NCBI GenBank assembly: GCA_964035545.1
Contig: OZ037769.1
Span: 16,414,633 to 16,478,632, forward strand
Source of the DNA: Bugula neritina
Lineage: Eukaryota; Bryozoa; Gymnolaemata; Cheilostomatida; Bugulidae
Direction of reading: 5' to 3'
DNA: 64,000 nt
A program made the position numbers and the translations under genes. The notes under the pieces were generated by a model. The model was not told the origin of the DNA. It ran no database searches and saw only the letters and a program-made list of their open reading frames with translations. Positions 36,411 through 47,364 of this stretch are shown here, piece after piece. Position 1 is the stretch's first letter; each line of letters begins with the position of its first letter.

Positions 36411-37545
36411 ACGGCTTCCGCCAGGGCTTGTCCTGCGAGACCCAATTATGCGCCACTCTCCATCAGATACTGAACTATGTCGATAAACACAAGGCTGTTC
36501 ACGCAGCAGTCCTAGATTTTACAAAAGCATTTGACCGGGTCCCCCATGCCCTTCTAATGGAGAAACTACGAACAATTGCACCAATGGAAGACTATCTGCT
36601 CGGATGGGTACACAACTTCCTCCTAAACCGATCTCAGAGGGTCGTACTCGATGGCAACCACTGCCAGTGACGTCTGGGGTACCTCAGGGCTCTGTACTCG
36701 GCCCCATACTGTTTCTCGTGTTCATAAATGATCTCCCTGACTGTGTTGATTGTGAAGTTGGTCTCTTCGCAGATGACACCCTCCTCTACCAGCCTGTCTC
36801 AGATGACCAAGACAGACTAAGGTTTCAAAGGAACATAGATGCAGCAGGAAGTTGGGCTTCAAAGTGGGGTATGGAGTTCAATGTTAAAAAGAGCAAAATT
36901 ATGGCATTCAAAGAGCAAGATATACCAGCACACTACACGTTAAATGGCACAGTTCTAGAACAGGTGGACAAATCAACATACCTCGGAGTGACTCTACAGG
37001 CCAACCTGAAGTTTGATAATCATATCCAGAGCAAAATATTGCTAGCAAACAAACAACTGGGGATGATCAAAAGGGCTTTGCACTGGGCACCCGAAAAAGT
37101 GAGACTCATGGCTTACAAATCCCTATGCCTTCCTCACCTAGACTATGCTTCTGCTGTTTGGGACCCCTATACTACAAAAGAAATAAATTCCATCGAAGAG
37201 GTACAAACACGGGCAGTAAGAGCCATAGCTAACATCAAGGGTAGAAGAGGAGTGCGAGAAGCAAAAGAAAGACTGGAGCTGGCCGCCCTCGATGAAAGAA
37301 GAAGAACTCAACGGCTAAGACTCCTTATGAGGATACCCTAAAAGGAAGAATATCACCCAGCACTCTCTGCAGCGTATGACGAACTAATAAATACCCCGGA
37401 AAGTTTTATCCAAACTAGGGCCCAAACACTAGGACAGCCAAGATCAGTCAGCACCAATAATAACTGCTATTATAACAGCTTCTTGCCACGAACAATCCGT
37501 GACCTTAAAGGGAACAATCCTTGCAAGACTAATTTACACACAGAA
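36411..37545 (+). pseudogene. 5'-truncated non-LTR retrotransposon reverse transcriptase
   Basis: This encodes part of a LINE reverse transcriptase of the CR1/L2/Jockey type. It starts abruptly at HGFRQGLSCETQL and contains AVLDFTKAFDRVP, then GVPQGSVLGP and LFADDTLLY, then the C-terminal region ending NSFLPRTIRDLKG near 37510. There is no endonuclease domain. The frame breaks once near 36660 (one-base shift between LDGNHCQ and TSGVPQGS) and there is one in-frame TAA at 37339 after LLMRIP. The 5' side abuts a cat/caccat-rich simple sequence and the 3' side runs into AT- and gataat-rich DNA. This is a dead copy between ACAD9 and MAGOH. Confidence 0.88.
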
Positions 37546-37559
37546 TAATCTAAACATTG

Positions 37560-38445
37560 ACAGGTTAACTTACCTGTACTAATAAACAATATTGCAACAC
37601 ACACTGCAACCAATTTATGGACTATTGTATGCATTTTACTTTCTGACCAACCATAAACATATGAGGCATGCCGCTTCTGCTACCTAGCGGTCTAGCATGA
37701 TCGTAATCTGGAGGTAACTGGAGGTAACCAAGAGCCAGAGGCAGGTTCAACTATCAGCATTCTCATTATGATTTATTGATAATCATGATGATCACATATG
37801 ACATAATGATAATCTCAACTGTACTAATAATATTATTAATAATATATTATTATTATTTATATTAAACTTTTTATTATTATTATTAATATTAATAAAAATT
37901 TAAATATTATTATTATAATTATAAAACATAATTACAATATTAATCGGTGTTCGTGTCGGTTACTGCTACAGTTAGTGTCACACTCCTTAACTGCTTTCCA
38001 TATAAATGCATTAACATAAACATAAAATGAAGATTATTTCAAAATAATTATTATAAGTGTTTTAATGTTAAAAAATGTTTGAAGCATTGCATTTGTTTCA
38101 TTCATGGATAACGAGATCCTGAAATAAAAAAGCCACTGCTCTCAAACAAACTATGCTGTAGAGTTTGGTGAAATGATGTATTGTCATTTTTGCAAACCCG
38201 AACATTGATTGAATAGCACGTTTTGGTTATAGCAGCTTTTTTAGACAGCGAGTCCTTTAAAATACGCTACATATACATTGCCCTCATTCTACGACAGTTG
38301 CAACTTTAGGATTTAGAAGGTCGGTCGTACCCCTCGGTAATTAAAGTTTAGCTAACAAAGCTTCATTAAGCCGCCATATTTTTATTCTGGGCTACTCCTA
38401 GATTAATATTGATTACCGCGGAATTGATTAGATTTAACTGAAAAC
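37560..38445. promoter_or_regulatory. AT-rich region and MAGOH upstream sequence
   Basis: An AT-rich microsatellite-like stretch (37800-37930, many tta/att units) is followed by unique sequence leading into the MAGOH start. It must hold the MAGOH promoter and 5' untranslated region, but no core element stands out. Confidence 0.4.
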
Positions 38446-39250
38446 ATGTCTGTTTCAGCTGATTTTTATATCAGGTATTATGTTGGACACAAAGGAAAAT
38501 TTGGCCACGAGTTTCTAGAATTTGAGTTTCGTCCCGATGGCAAACTCAGATATGCTAACAATTCTAATTACAAGAATGACACAATGATCAAAAAGGAGGC
38601 ATATGTTCATAAAGCTGTACTGGAAGAGCTTCGCCGTGTAATTGATGATTCAGAAATTATGCAAGAAGACGATAACTTGTGGCCTCCTGCAGACAGAGTT
38701 GGACGGCAAGAGCTAGAAATTGTGAACGGTCGGTTTAAGTTATGAGATGGGAGTTTTCAATCTCAATCTGATCTGAAAGTGAACTTGAAATTTGTGATAT
38801 CATTAATTTTTATTTGAAACGCTTACCAGTATTAGTTGTAAAATTGTGAGTTTGTAGTAATAATTCTTAAATTAATAGCGTGTCTGTATGTTCTGTAAAT
38901 TGACTAGATCATTGCTTAAAATACTGCCAATGTGGGACATTCTTTCACAAACAATTGTTAAACTTACAATATAGAACTTATGATGTAGTATAGTCACATC
39001 ACCTTTGAACAATGATATTTTCACAATTACTCTTATGCGCACCAGGTTATAGTAAAACTGTCATCAGTCATTATATGTGCCTGTAGGTGATGAACACATC
39101 TCATTTACCACAGCCAAGATAGGATCACTGGTTGACGTGAATCAGAGCAAAGACCCTGAAGGACTACGTACATTCTACTATCTAGTGCAGGATCTCAAGT
39201 GCTTTGTCTTCTCTCTCATTGGTCTGCACTTCAAGATCAAACCCATCTAA
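38446..39250 (+). CDS. MAGOH: Mago nashi homologue, exon junction complex subunit
   Basis: MAGOH pairs with Y14/RBM8A in the exon junction complex deposited on spliced mRNA. It acts in nonsense-mediated decay, mRNA localisation and splicing. Exon 1 (38446-38728) runs from [20 protein letters not shown] to [12 protein letters not shown]; exon 2 (39087-39250) runs from [18 protein letters not shown] to [12 protein letters not shown] and a TAA. Together they give 148 residues, the usual size of the family. Nearly every residue matches the invariant Mago sequence. The N residue before GDEH, where most animals have I, is a mild difference. The single intron is 358 bases. Confidence 0.97.
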
Positions 39251-39875
39251 TACTGACATTATTAAAGTCAAGTCAAGCATCATCTCTCACTAGTTGAATA
39301 CATGTGATGTTTTATTGCAATGATAATTGTATAAAAGTATGTAAATATATATATTGGTATGTAAACTCTACAGTTAATTGTAGTCTTTTGGTGTCTTTGA
39401 TATATTAAATCTACTCTTACATATTACTGTTCATTTTGCAATTATGCATTTATAAGTGTAGAAGGTAAAATTTTCACTGTGTGATCACTCAATCGAGACT
39501 GTATGGTGATACCCATTTGGCAATGGTTTCTATGCAATGGTAATTAAGGTGCGTCAGTCAATGCATTACCTCACCCAGTATCACATGTTCATGTGCATCA
39601 GTCATGTATCTACACTTGTGCTACAAAAGCTTTAAGAAAGATACTAAATTTGTGAAGTGCCATGTTCTCCCAATATTTATTACAATATGTACATTATATG
39701 CACACCATGCTAGAGATAATGCAACATACTAATACTAATAACTAAGGACATCTCATCAACAAAATATCATCAATAAATAAAAATATTCATTAACTGGCTT
39801 GTAGTAAAATAAACAAAGCTCAAGCTATAAAGTTGCTCTGTGTAGGGTGAACAACTTCCAGTCAGTGTTGACAGA

Positions 39876-42408
39876 TCAACCGAGGAAGGTGGAGATGAAA
39901 ACACTAGTGTCTAGATTGAGAGTTGCGTGCCACCACCTGTCAGGGAAATATATCACCTGAAAACGCACAATATAGCATAACAGACATCAGATGTATAAAA
40001 TATCATACTATATACATGGTATAATATAAATATAAAAGGAAGTCCTACTGTCATCAGTCTGAAAAAGATTCAGGTGTACCCTATAGTGATACTGACTAGC
40101 AGATGAATAAATCACCAAGAAGCTAACATACCTGGCCTGGTTTCAATGTACATTCAAGTGGCTTATCGCTGGGAGGAATGTGATAATAGTCATTATATAG
40201 CCAGTGTAGAGTTGTCTTATCTGGGTTGAAATGTGGGGTTTTCTCAGGGGGAAACAGGAACCACCTCTACAGCCCAGATTAAAACATAGGCTACAATGTC
40301 AGACTCCAATAAAATCATGTGTAACTTTTGTGTAGTTAGCCCTCAACAAATGAAAATAGAGATATCAGGAGGAGATAACTTGACCTACCTTTCTCCCATA
40401 GACTACTTCTCCAAAGCCTGGACCATGCCAATGAAAGGGCACTCCGGTACCCGCACCTACAACAGCAAGCACTGACAGCTAAGATTATTGGCACTAAAAG
40501 AAATAAGGCAGCAGAAACTCACACACTCTGCAGGTCACCAGGCAGCTTTGCTACAATGGTTAGTAGTAGGTCTAAACCGGTACTGGAGAACAGAAACAGC
40601 TTTGTGTTTTATGTGGCAGAAAACATTAAATTTTAGAAATACCATCAATTTGAGTGACAACACCAAAGGTTTAACAGTACTGACTGTTGCAGAATTGAAA
40701 AGAGATATTATTAGAATAGAGAATACTGAACCCAGTGCACAAGTTAATAGGAGTTGTTTTCCACTTTCCCAGTCAGATCCTTTGTACACAGTCAAAAGTA
40801 ACATTCCTCTTAGTAATCATTGTTTACACATTCCATTCAAAACGAAATGTCTTACTTAATGGGTTTTCAAATAAAACTTCCAAACTGCATTTTCTACTTA
40901 GTAGTTACTCCTATTACCCCTTCTATGCAATCACCCTGGTAGACAAGTAACCTTTTATTAAGTACAAGCTGTCTGGTAACAGAATTATGGGTTATTATCT
41001 ACTTGCTAGGTTGGTTCTTTGTTCATTAGTAGTTTCTGTGTTAAGCAAACCATGTATTACCTAAAGTGATTTAATAATAAACACAGTTTCACAGAAACTT
41101 TAACCAGTGATAAAAGCCTGTAGGAAATGTGGGGTTTCCTTAATCTTAGTTTCATAAAGAGAGAAGGACAGAGAAGGACAGAGAAGGACAGATGAACTAT
41201 TTTGTTTTGCTTTTCAATTTGGACTGAATCTTCAATCACCTTTAGGGCAAAAGTGCACAAAAAAGGACTAGAATAAAACTGATGTTTAAATATAAACATA
41301 AATATATTCACTTGTGCTTTGAATCTATATAAACGGAAATCAGGTTATTTTTGAAGTTTCTTACAAAAGAAATTACAAATCTGCTAAAAATAATGTTTAT
41401 TAATTTTAAATTTCTAGAAATAAAGTATATGAAAAGCTGTAGAAAATCAACAGTTAGATAAGTTAGCATAGTGTAGGTAAGTACATTAGGTAAGTAAGCA
41501 TATTACAGGTAAGTACAAGTGTGACTTACCAGCCATGCCGAAGCTGTACATGCCTTCTTTACCAGGTAGAAAGACGTGGGGCTGCTTGTACAGGTCAAAT
41601 AGCTCTCTCCATTCCGTGTGGTTGTTATCCCCAAACCAATAAAACGTTTCTATAAAAACACCAACATGTATTTAATACTATTATTTAATAAAAATCAGTA
41701 CAATGTATACAAGCATGGTGTCATACAGTAAGTATAAATAGTAAGTAATACTTACCATTTCCTAATGTATTTATATCTTGAGGTCGTAGAACTTCATCAA
41801 CATAGTATTGCAGAGTAACATCACCTAAGGATACAGTATTGTATAGTAACATCACCTGGCAACATGTTGCATGTACTTACAGAATAGATGTACTTACAGA
41901 GTAGATATACAGAGTAGATGTACATACAGAGTAGATGTACTTACAGAGTAGATGTACTTACAGAGTAGATATACAGAGTAGATATACAGAGTAGACGTAC
42001 AGAGTAGATGTACTTACGTTTGAGGTAGGAATGTGTATTGGCAGAGCTCAATCTAATAACTTTTTGTCCATATTTTTCCATCATACTTTCTCTGCTACAC
42101 TCACGCTGAAATACCTAAAAGTTGAATAGAACGCCATGATGAGTCAGCTAGCGGCAGCATCTCTTATGGCAGCAGTTACAGCAGCGACAACTACAAGCAG
42201 TCTGGCTGCACAACATATCATATGACTCATACCGTCCACGAGAAAGTAGTGGGAGGTGAACTTACGTACTTGGTTCCACTTTCCATCATAAGTTATGATC
42301 ACTGGGTTCTGGTACGCATACACAGCTAGGAACTCATCTTGTGACAAGTCTGTATATTTGTATGTCTTGATGTTGCACGGACCTTCCTCTGCCAACTCAT
42401 CAATGTAC
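39876..42408 (-). CDS. JMJD8: JmjC domain protein JMJD8, 5' end incomplete
   Basis: JMJD8 is a small JmjC-fold protein of the endoplasmic reticulum lumen. Exons by eye: 42408-42270 (YIDELAEEGPCNIKTY), 42116-42017 (VFQRECSRESMMEKYG ... SSANTHSYLKR), about 41826-41757 (DVTLQYYVDEVLRPQD), 41649-41528 (FYWFGDNNHTEWRELF), about 40455-40389 (GTGVPFHWHGPGFGEVVYG), about 40270-40137 (RWFLFPPEKTPHFNPDKTTL) and 39956-39876 (VIYFPDRWWHATLNLDTSVF, ending in a TGA). The core metal-site region HWHGPG and the later WWHATLNLD are both present. The first exon with the signal peptide was not found. A phase-compatible exon may lie at 42915-42839 (acceptor tttccag, donor CTG/GTATGT), but it has no Met. Confidence 0.9.
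41877..42016 (-). repeat. donor-anchored GTAAGTACATCTACTCT array in JMJD8 intron
   Basis: In gene sense the exon ends CTACCTCAAAC at 42017 and the intron opens GTAAGTACATCTACTCT. Units of 13-17 bases then repeat (GTACGTCTACTCT, GTATATCTACTCT, GTAAGTACATCTACTCT) for about nine copies. At least four copies carry the optimal donor GTAAGT. Confidence 0.85.
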
Positions 42409-42411
42409 CTA

Positions 42412-42650
42412 TAAGTATGCATCTGACATCTAGTGGCAGGTGTCAGGATATCCATGCAGCAACTAACTATGCATCTGACATCTAGTAACAGGTGTCAGGA
42501 TATCCATGCAGCAACTAACTGTACAACATGGCATTCAGTGACAGGTGTCAGGATATCCATGCAACAACTAACTGTACAACATGGCATTCAGTGACAGGTG
42601 TCAGGATATCCATGCCTCAACTAACTGTGCAACTTGACAACTAATGACAG
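42412..42650. repeat. about 57-bp imperfect repeat, 4 copies, JMJD8 5' intron
   Basis: Four diverged copies of a unit holding aggtgtcaggatatccatgc, then caacaactaact and a gcat.tgacatctag-like segment, lie just upstream (gene sense) of the exon at 42408-42270. Confidence 0.75.
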
Positions 42651-42915
42651 ATGTCACAGTATCAGAATAACAGCTTATATGTATATCATAATATTTAATA
42701 TACACACCACTAGCTCTATTAGTCTTCAATATTTCATGGCAAATTATAAAATTAAATGAGTGCCACAAGATCTATACACAGTGTTATTTATATGCTAGTA
42801 ACTAAGACATAATTTTGAATACTTATATTTTTACATACCAGTGTGAATGTGTGTTTTCTGAAATACGTAGTGAGTGTTCCGCCACACTAGCTGAGAGATG
42901 ACAGAGTATTAACTG

Positions 42916-43457
42916 GAAAGTGATTTCATATACACAGCTGTATCGCATTTTTATGGCTCAGTAGCTAATACCATTGACCTCTAGCAACAAAAACTCACTC
43001 TACATGTAGTTAGTAAGGAAAGAGAGAAGTCAAAAATCTGCAAATAAACAAGAACCAGTACATTTTATTATCAAGTTGACTTTTATAGGGATTTATTATT
43101 TAGTTCAAGTCATAAGAAGCATCATATTATAGTTGGATACAAATGAACACAGTTAGTATTACAATCAGTCGCTAGCTGGTTAGTGGTTAGTTCATTTCAA
43201 CATCAAATAAAAATATTATTATGATTAGAAACGTTAACATAGGCCTACTAATTTACATTAAACATAAGGTATTGCTGGCAAAGGATTGGTTTTCAAATTT
43301 GTAGCCCAAGCTGAAGCTAGGATCAAAAATAAAATATAAACTATTACTCAGACTTGGTCTTTTCAATGCTTTATCCTCCTCCTAGCTACTCAGAGTACTA
43401 GTACTACATACTGATACTTGAAGTTGATACTTTTGTATTTTCTGACAGTGTAACAGT
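42916..43457. other. JMJD8 upstream region before the LTR element
   Basis: AT-rich sequence between the tentative JMJD8 5' exon and the left LTR. The JMJD8 promoter or a first exon with signal peptide should lie here or beyond the inserted element. I see no other gene. Confidence 0.35.
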
Positions 43458-43809
43458 TGTAGTGAGTAGTGCAAGTACAAATACAGGAATCGCCCTCTCC
43501 CTATTCTTGGAATACTTAGACTCTTATGTAGCAACCAATTAGCAGCTCCGGAAGATATGCTTCCGAGTCACGTGACACTTCCCGGGTTATTAACATTATA
43601 TCACGTTGTTGTAAGCGGAGGCTTGTAGAAGTAACATGTGTTAGTAGTTGACTCTTGTATAGGATAATTTGATGTGATGTTTGGTTTATGCTTTATTGTG
43701 GATAATAAATATAATTACTCGACAGCTACCCTAGTAATTGATAACAGAATAACCAGCTAACTATACGCAAGTAAATAACTCACGCTCAGTAATTACACAA
43801 ATTACTACA
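43458..43809 (+). repeat. 5' LTR (352 bp)
   Basis: Starts tgtagtgagtag and ends attactaca. It carries an AATAAA polyadenylation signal at 43704-43709. Base-by-base comparison by eye shows no difference from the 3' LTR. The sequence just inside it (gtggtggcagcggtggga, 43810-43827) is where a tRNA primer-binding site belongs; I could not assign the tRNA. Confidence 0.95.
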
Positions 43810-43844
43810 GTGGTGGCAGCGGTGGGATCTTGCGTATAGCAGTC

Positions 43845-44795
43845 ATGGCAGAAGACGGCACGGAGCTACCCATTCCACTGAATGAAGGTGAGAGAGATAA
43901 TGTTGATATACCTGTGGAACCAGTGGTGTTAGATGAAGAAGTGAGAATTCTTAGAGGGCATGGTGAAGATAGATACCGGCTGAAGGCGCCCACCTTCACT
44001 GGCGAAGAAGCAGTGGAGCAGTTTATTCAAGAATTCCAAGATGTGATGGAGATTGCAGAATGGCCGCCAAGGGTGGCGTTGCTAAAGCTCAGGATGGCGC
44101 TGACGGGCAAAGCTAAGCCGTACGGAGCTGGACCTGACATAGACGGAATCTTTGCTTCCCTGCGGGCCCGTTTTGGCATCTCTCCCATAGATGCGCGGGC
44201 CCGTCTACAGAGGATGCGGCGTGATCCTCACACGTCACTAGAAGAGCACGCTGCCACGGTGTACCCATTAGCGCAGATCGCATTCCGCGATCTGCCTCCG
44301 GTACACCGTGAGAGGTATACCTATGATGCCTTCGTGCAGTCCATCAACGACTTGGGGCTCCACCATCAACTCCAAGCGAGGGGAGTCACCACAGTCGAAG
44401 ATGCACTTGCGGTGGGAGAAGCCTATCTCTTGGCGACTCATATGCACCGCAACCGCGTGGCCTCCCGCCAGGTGACCACGGAGCACTCTACTGCTCACAC
44501 CGAAGTAAATGCGGAACCCTCCGCGGTGGCTAATGTGAACCAGATGTCACTAGTGTCAAAAATCTCACAGATGACTGACATGCTAGATAAACTGGTCACC
44601 ACATTAGCCTCCCCAAGCCAGGTAGATACTGCCCGTGAGCCTTGCGGGCCGCAGGTACAATCACCAGACATGGGGCACCACTTCTGCTGGGAATGCGGAA
44701 GGCCAGGACATTTCCAGAGAAACTGCCCTCAACTCCCACCAGGGTTAAACTACCCCGGCCCGCAGATGTTCCCACCTCCTGCGGGCCGTCTGTAA
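43845..44795 (+). CDS. gag: Gag protein with CCHC zinc knuckle
   Basis: The first ATG in the open frame is at 43845, giving 316 residues and a TAA at 44793. Residues about 40-200 look like a helical retrotransposon Gag capsid region (YRLKAPTFTGEEAVEQFIQE, then ALLKLRMALTGKA). One CCHC knuckle, CWECGRPGHFQRNC, follows near residue 280, with a Pro-rich tail. It is followed without a gap by the -1 frame of the next ORF, with the frameshift signal inside its last 50 bases. Gag would form the particle that packages element RNA. Confidence 0.9.
   Translation: MAEDGTELPIPLNEGERDNVDIPVEPVVLDEEVRILRGHGEDRYRLKAPTFTGEEAVEQFIQEFQDVMEIAEWPPRVALLKLRMALTGKAKPYGAGPDIDGIFASLRARFGISPIDARARLQRMRRDPHTSLEEHAATVYPLAQIAFRDLPPVHRERYTYDAFVQSINDLGLHHQLQARGVTTVEDALAVGEAYLLATHMHRNRVASRQVTTEHSTAHTEVNAEPSAVANVNQMSLVSKISQMTDMLDKLVTTLASPSQVDTAREPCGPQVQSPDMGHHFCWECGRPGHFQRNCPQLPPGLNYPGPQMFPPPAGRL
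44744..44788 (+). promoter_or_regulatory. programmed -1 ribosomal frameshift signal
   Basis: The heptamer GTTAAAC (44744-44750) lies in the right phase for slippage, gag codons being TTA and AAC, and the -1 frame is exactly the frame of the next ORF. After a 5-base spacer, a perfect 10-bp GC-rich stem follows (44756-44765 with 44779-44788) with a 13-base loop. Loop bases CCTC (44775-44778) could pair with GAGG at 44806-44809 to make a pseudoknot. The gag stop at 44793 lies just downstream. Confidence 0.85.
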
Positions 44796-47002
44796 ATCAC
44801 CCAGGGAGGCCCGCGCGCCTGTCGCCCCGCTGGGCGCCGCGCGGAGATGCTGTGAAGTGGCGACCCCCGCGGCAAGTAGGCTCAAGCCACTCGCCGCCTG
44901 GGTCCTCTACGCCACTCCGGCACCAACACGGAGCCGGCAGACGGTTGACCACAGAGCCTGCGAGGGAAACGGTACAAGCGCCGCAAGGCGTACCGCCCCA
45001 ACCTCGGCAGCTGGTCAATAGTCGCCGCCAACCGTGGACCCCTCGACCCACAGCGAGGGAGGTGCAACCACGGCACACTCAATTGCAGCCGCACGGAAGT
45101 AGCTACTTCCTGCCAGGGAAGTTAGCCGGCAAGCCTGCCAACTTCCTCCTGGACTCCGGCTGCACCACCAACCTCCTTAGCCGTCAGTTCTTTGACACCC
45201 TCAGCGCTAAGGTCAAGGACAGGTTGGCACCGTACGAGGGGGATCACGGCACCTTGGCAGACGGGTCGTGCATTCCCTTCTACGGCATTATTGAGCTAAC
45301 TGGTTACGTCCGTAACCAGGCCATCCAAGAGACGTTTATCGTCGGGCAGCTCAACGAGGATGCTATCCTCGGGATGCCATTCTTACAACGACACGGTTGT
45401 CGCATCGATTTCAGTAAATCTGCGATAATCATGGGCGACAAGGAGCTCGCTTGTGTCGATAAGTTTGGTCGTCCTCTAGCGGGAGCAGTGCAGGTAGTAC
45501 GGAGCTGTACTATACCAGGCCACTCCCGGGCTACCGTCCGCTGCAAGGTAGACGGTGGCCAAACCTCTAAGTTGGGAGTTGTCGAAAGTACGCACTCGAG
45601 AGTCCAACTTGCCCGTAGTTTTAGCCGGCTCACGGGGCAAGGAGAGATCTCAGTGCAGTGTGTCAACCCCTTCTCAGAGACAGTAGACCTACCACCCAGA
45701 TCCATGCTGGGTCGCTTCCATCCTGTCCAGGAGGAAGCCATTGGGCCGTCGTCGGGAGCTACGACGGAAGGTCCTCAGCAGAGCCCGTCTCGAGGGCGGA
45801 GGACCGTCCCAACCCACGCCTCCCCTCCTCCAGGGACGCGTGGCTGCACAGGCAACGGGAAGCACCAGGCTAGGGCTAGGTTGCCACATGGGTACAGTGA
45901 GGCGTTCAGCCACACAAACCACGGAGCCCGCCTAAATAGAGCAGGCTGCCGTGAGGTACCACGGGCGGCGAGGACCGCCCCTGCTCAGCCACTTCAACAG
46001 AGGGCTGACACGCCCCCGGAGGCTGCCCAGAGCCTCCGCGCCAAACCTGTATGGGCTGGTAACGTTAGGGAGCTGCCGAAGCTCCAGGAATGCCTTCCTG
46101 GGGTGGTAGCCGACGTGTACCGAGCGAAACAGGAGGGGCGACGACCCAGTAGTACACAACGGCGACAGGGATGCGCCGAGTTACGGCTGTACTGTCAACG
46201 TTGGAGCTCTCTGCGGGTCGGGCCAGATGGTCTGCTAACCATGACCTTGGCCGCCAACAGCGGACAGCCAGCCAGGAAGAGGGTTGTCTGCCCAGTTGCC
46301 ATCCGCCGGAAGTTGATACAAGACACCCACGAGGAGACTCACGGAGAAGTCCAAGGGGTGGTCACCAAGCTACAACTCCGGTGGTACTGGCCTAACATGG
46401 AACGGGATATCCGACGCAGAGTGAGACGGTGCAAAGTCTGCCAGACCAACAAGCATAGCCGTCTCCCTGGTGAAGCGGGGCGGCAGACGCATTGTGCGAG
46501 AAGGTCTCGGCAGGCGGAGACTGTCAACCTGGCCGGAAACACCTCCATGACACGTCAGGAAGACTTGGCGAGGCGAGAAAGGCCACTTCCGTCCTTGAAA
46601 GTGCGCCCACCGCCCCCAACGTCAAGCCTGCCATCATCACCACTTCCGGAACCAGAAACAGGTCCGGAAGTGCAAAAACCCCCCGTGGGAGGGGCTCCGC
46701 AAGGAGATGCCAACATAGGACCAGCACCACACACTAGGCAACTTCCAGCGTGTCTCAGAGACTGTGTACGTGACCGCGGTATAAGCGGCAGTAACAAAAG
46801 TCTAGAGAGGCCTCGCATGGGAAAACAGGCAAAGAGCCGTGGGAGTTGTGATCACCACGAGAATCTCAACTTTTGCCTCGGCGGAATCTCACACGAGATT
46901 CATCCGCTGGAAGTGAAAAGCCCTAGTCACGTTTCACAACCACGCTGTCCGGTCTTTTCCTATGTTGATGCAGTCGGGAGTAGACGTGCCAGTAAACAGT
47001 AA
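44750..47002 (+). CDS. pol: protease / integrase-zinc-finger polyprotein, RT deleted
   Basis: This frame lacks its own ATG near the start and is entered by -1 frameshifting, giving about 750 residues with no stop. A retropepsin-like aspartic protease is visible: NFLLDSGCTTNLLSRQFF holds the catalytic DSG, followed by DAILGMPFLQRHGCRIDF. Then come about 200 residues without a known domain, then an integrase HHCC zinc-binding domain (HEETHGEVQGVVTKL ... CKVCQTNKHS). The tail is Pro- and Arg-rich. Where reverse transcriptase and RNase H should lie, between protease and HHCC, they are absent, and the integrase core is missing too. The open frame suggests recent deletion or continued use as a fusion protein. 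Confidence 0.85.
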   Translation, partial: LPRPADVPTSCGPSVNHPGRPARLSPRWAPRGDAVKWRPPRQVGSSHSPPGSSTPLRHQHGAGRRLTTEPARETVQAPQGVPPQPRQLVNSRRQPWTPRPTAREVQPRHTQLQPHGSSYFLPGKLAGKPANFLLDSGCTTNLLSRQFFDTLSAKVKDRLAPYEGDHGTLADGSCIPFYGIIELTGYVRNQAIQETFIVGQLNEDAILGMPFLQRHGCRIDFSKSAIIMGDKELACVDKFGRPLAGAVQVVRSCTIPGHSRATVRCKVDGGQTSKLGVVESTHSRVQLARSFSRLTGQGEISVQCVNPFSETVDLPPRSMLGRFHPVQEEAIGPSSGATTEGPQQSPSRGRRTVPTHASPPPGTRGCTGNGKHQARARLPHGYSEAFSHTNHGARLNRAGCREVPRAARTAPAQPLQQRADTPPEAAQSLRAKPVWAGNVRELPKLQECLPGVVADVYRAKQEGRRPSSTQRRQGCAELRLYCQRWSSLRVGPDGLLTMTLAANSGQPARKRVVCPVAIRRKLIQDTHEETHGEVQGVVTKLQLRWYWPNMERDIRRRVRRCKVCQTNKHSRLPGEAGRQTHCARRSRQAETVNLAGNTSMTRQEDLARRERPLPSLKVRPPPPTSSLPSSPLPEPETGPEVQKPPVGGAPQGDANIGPAPHTRQLPACLRDCVRDRGISGSNKSLERPRMGKQAKSRGSCDHHENLNFCLGGISHEIHPLEVKSPSHVSQPRCPVFSYVDAVGSRRASKQ

Positions 47003-47364
47003 TCAGTTACCACTCTCATTCCAAAATGTCTTACTATTCTGGATCGAAGGGTGAGTTAATTATGTTTTTGGTACGATAACTAGACTGCATCAGTCAGCTT
47101 AGCTACACTAGCTAGCTGGAGATTCGATAATGATAAACAGTGGTGGGAATACACGTCGACTTTGATTTTAAATAATCTGTCATAGCGAGTGTGTTCTCCA
47201 TCAACTATTCATTAGCCTGAATCTCACGAGTGTAACTGAACAGAGTACCGGTCAGGCTGTACACGCCGACGGTGTCTCAGTGTATAATCTTTAACACTGC
47301 TACTCTTTCAGATCACACTCGAGTGACCACCTCCCGGTCACGGGACCAGCCAACCTCTCTGTCT

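Noticed and set aside
40488-40950. Overlapping open frames of 70-120 codons in a JMJD8 intron
   Set aside because: No domain, no codon-like composition, and they sit between two clear JMJD8 exons.
44797-46818. Several minus-strand frames of 64-145 codons inside the LTR element
   Set aside because: They are shadows of the GC-rich protease/zinc-finger ORF on the plus strand.
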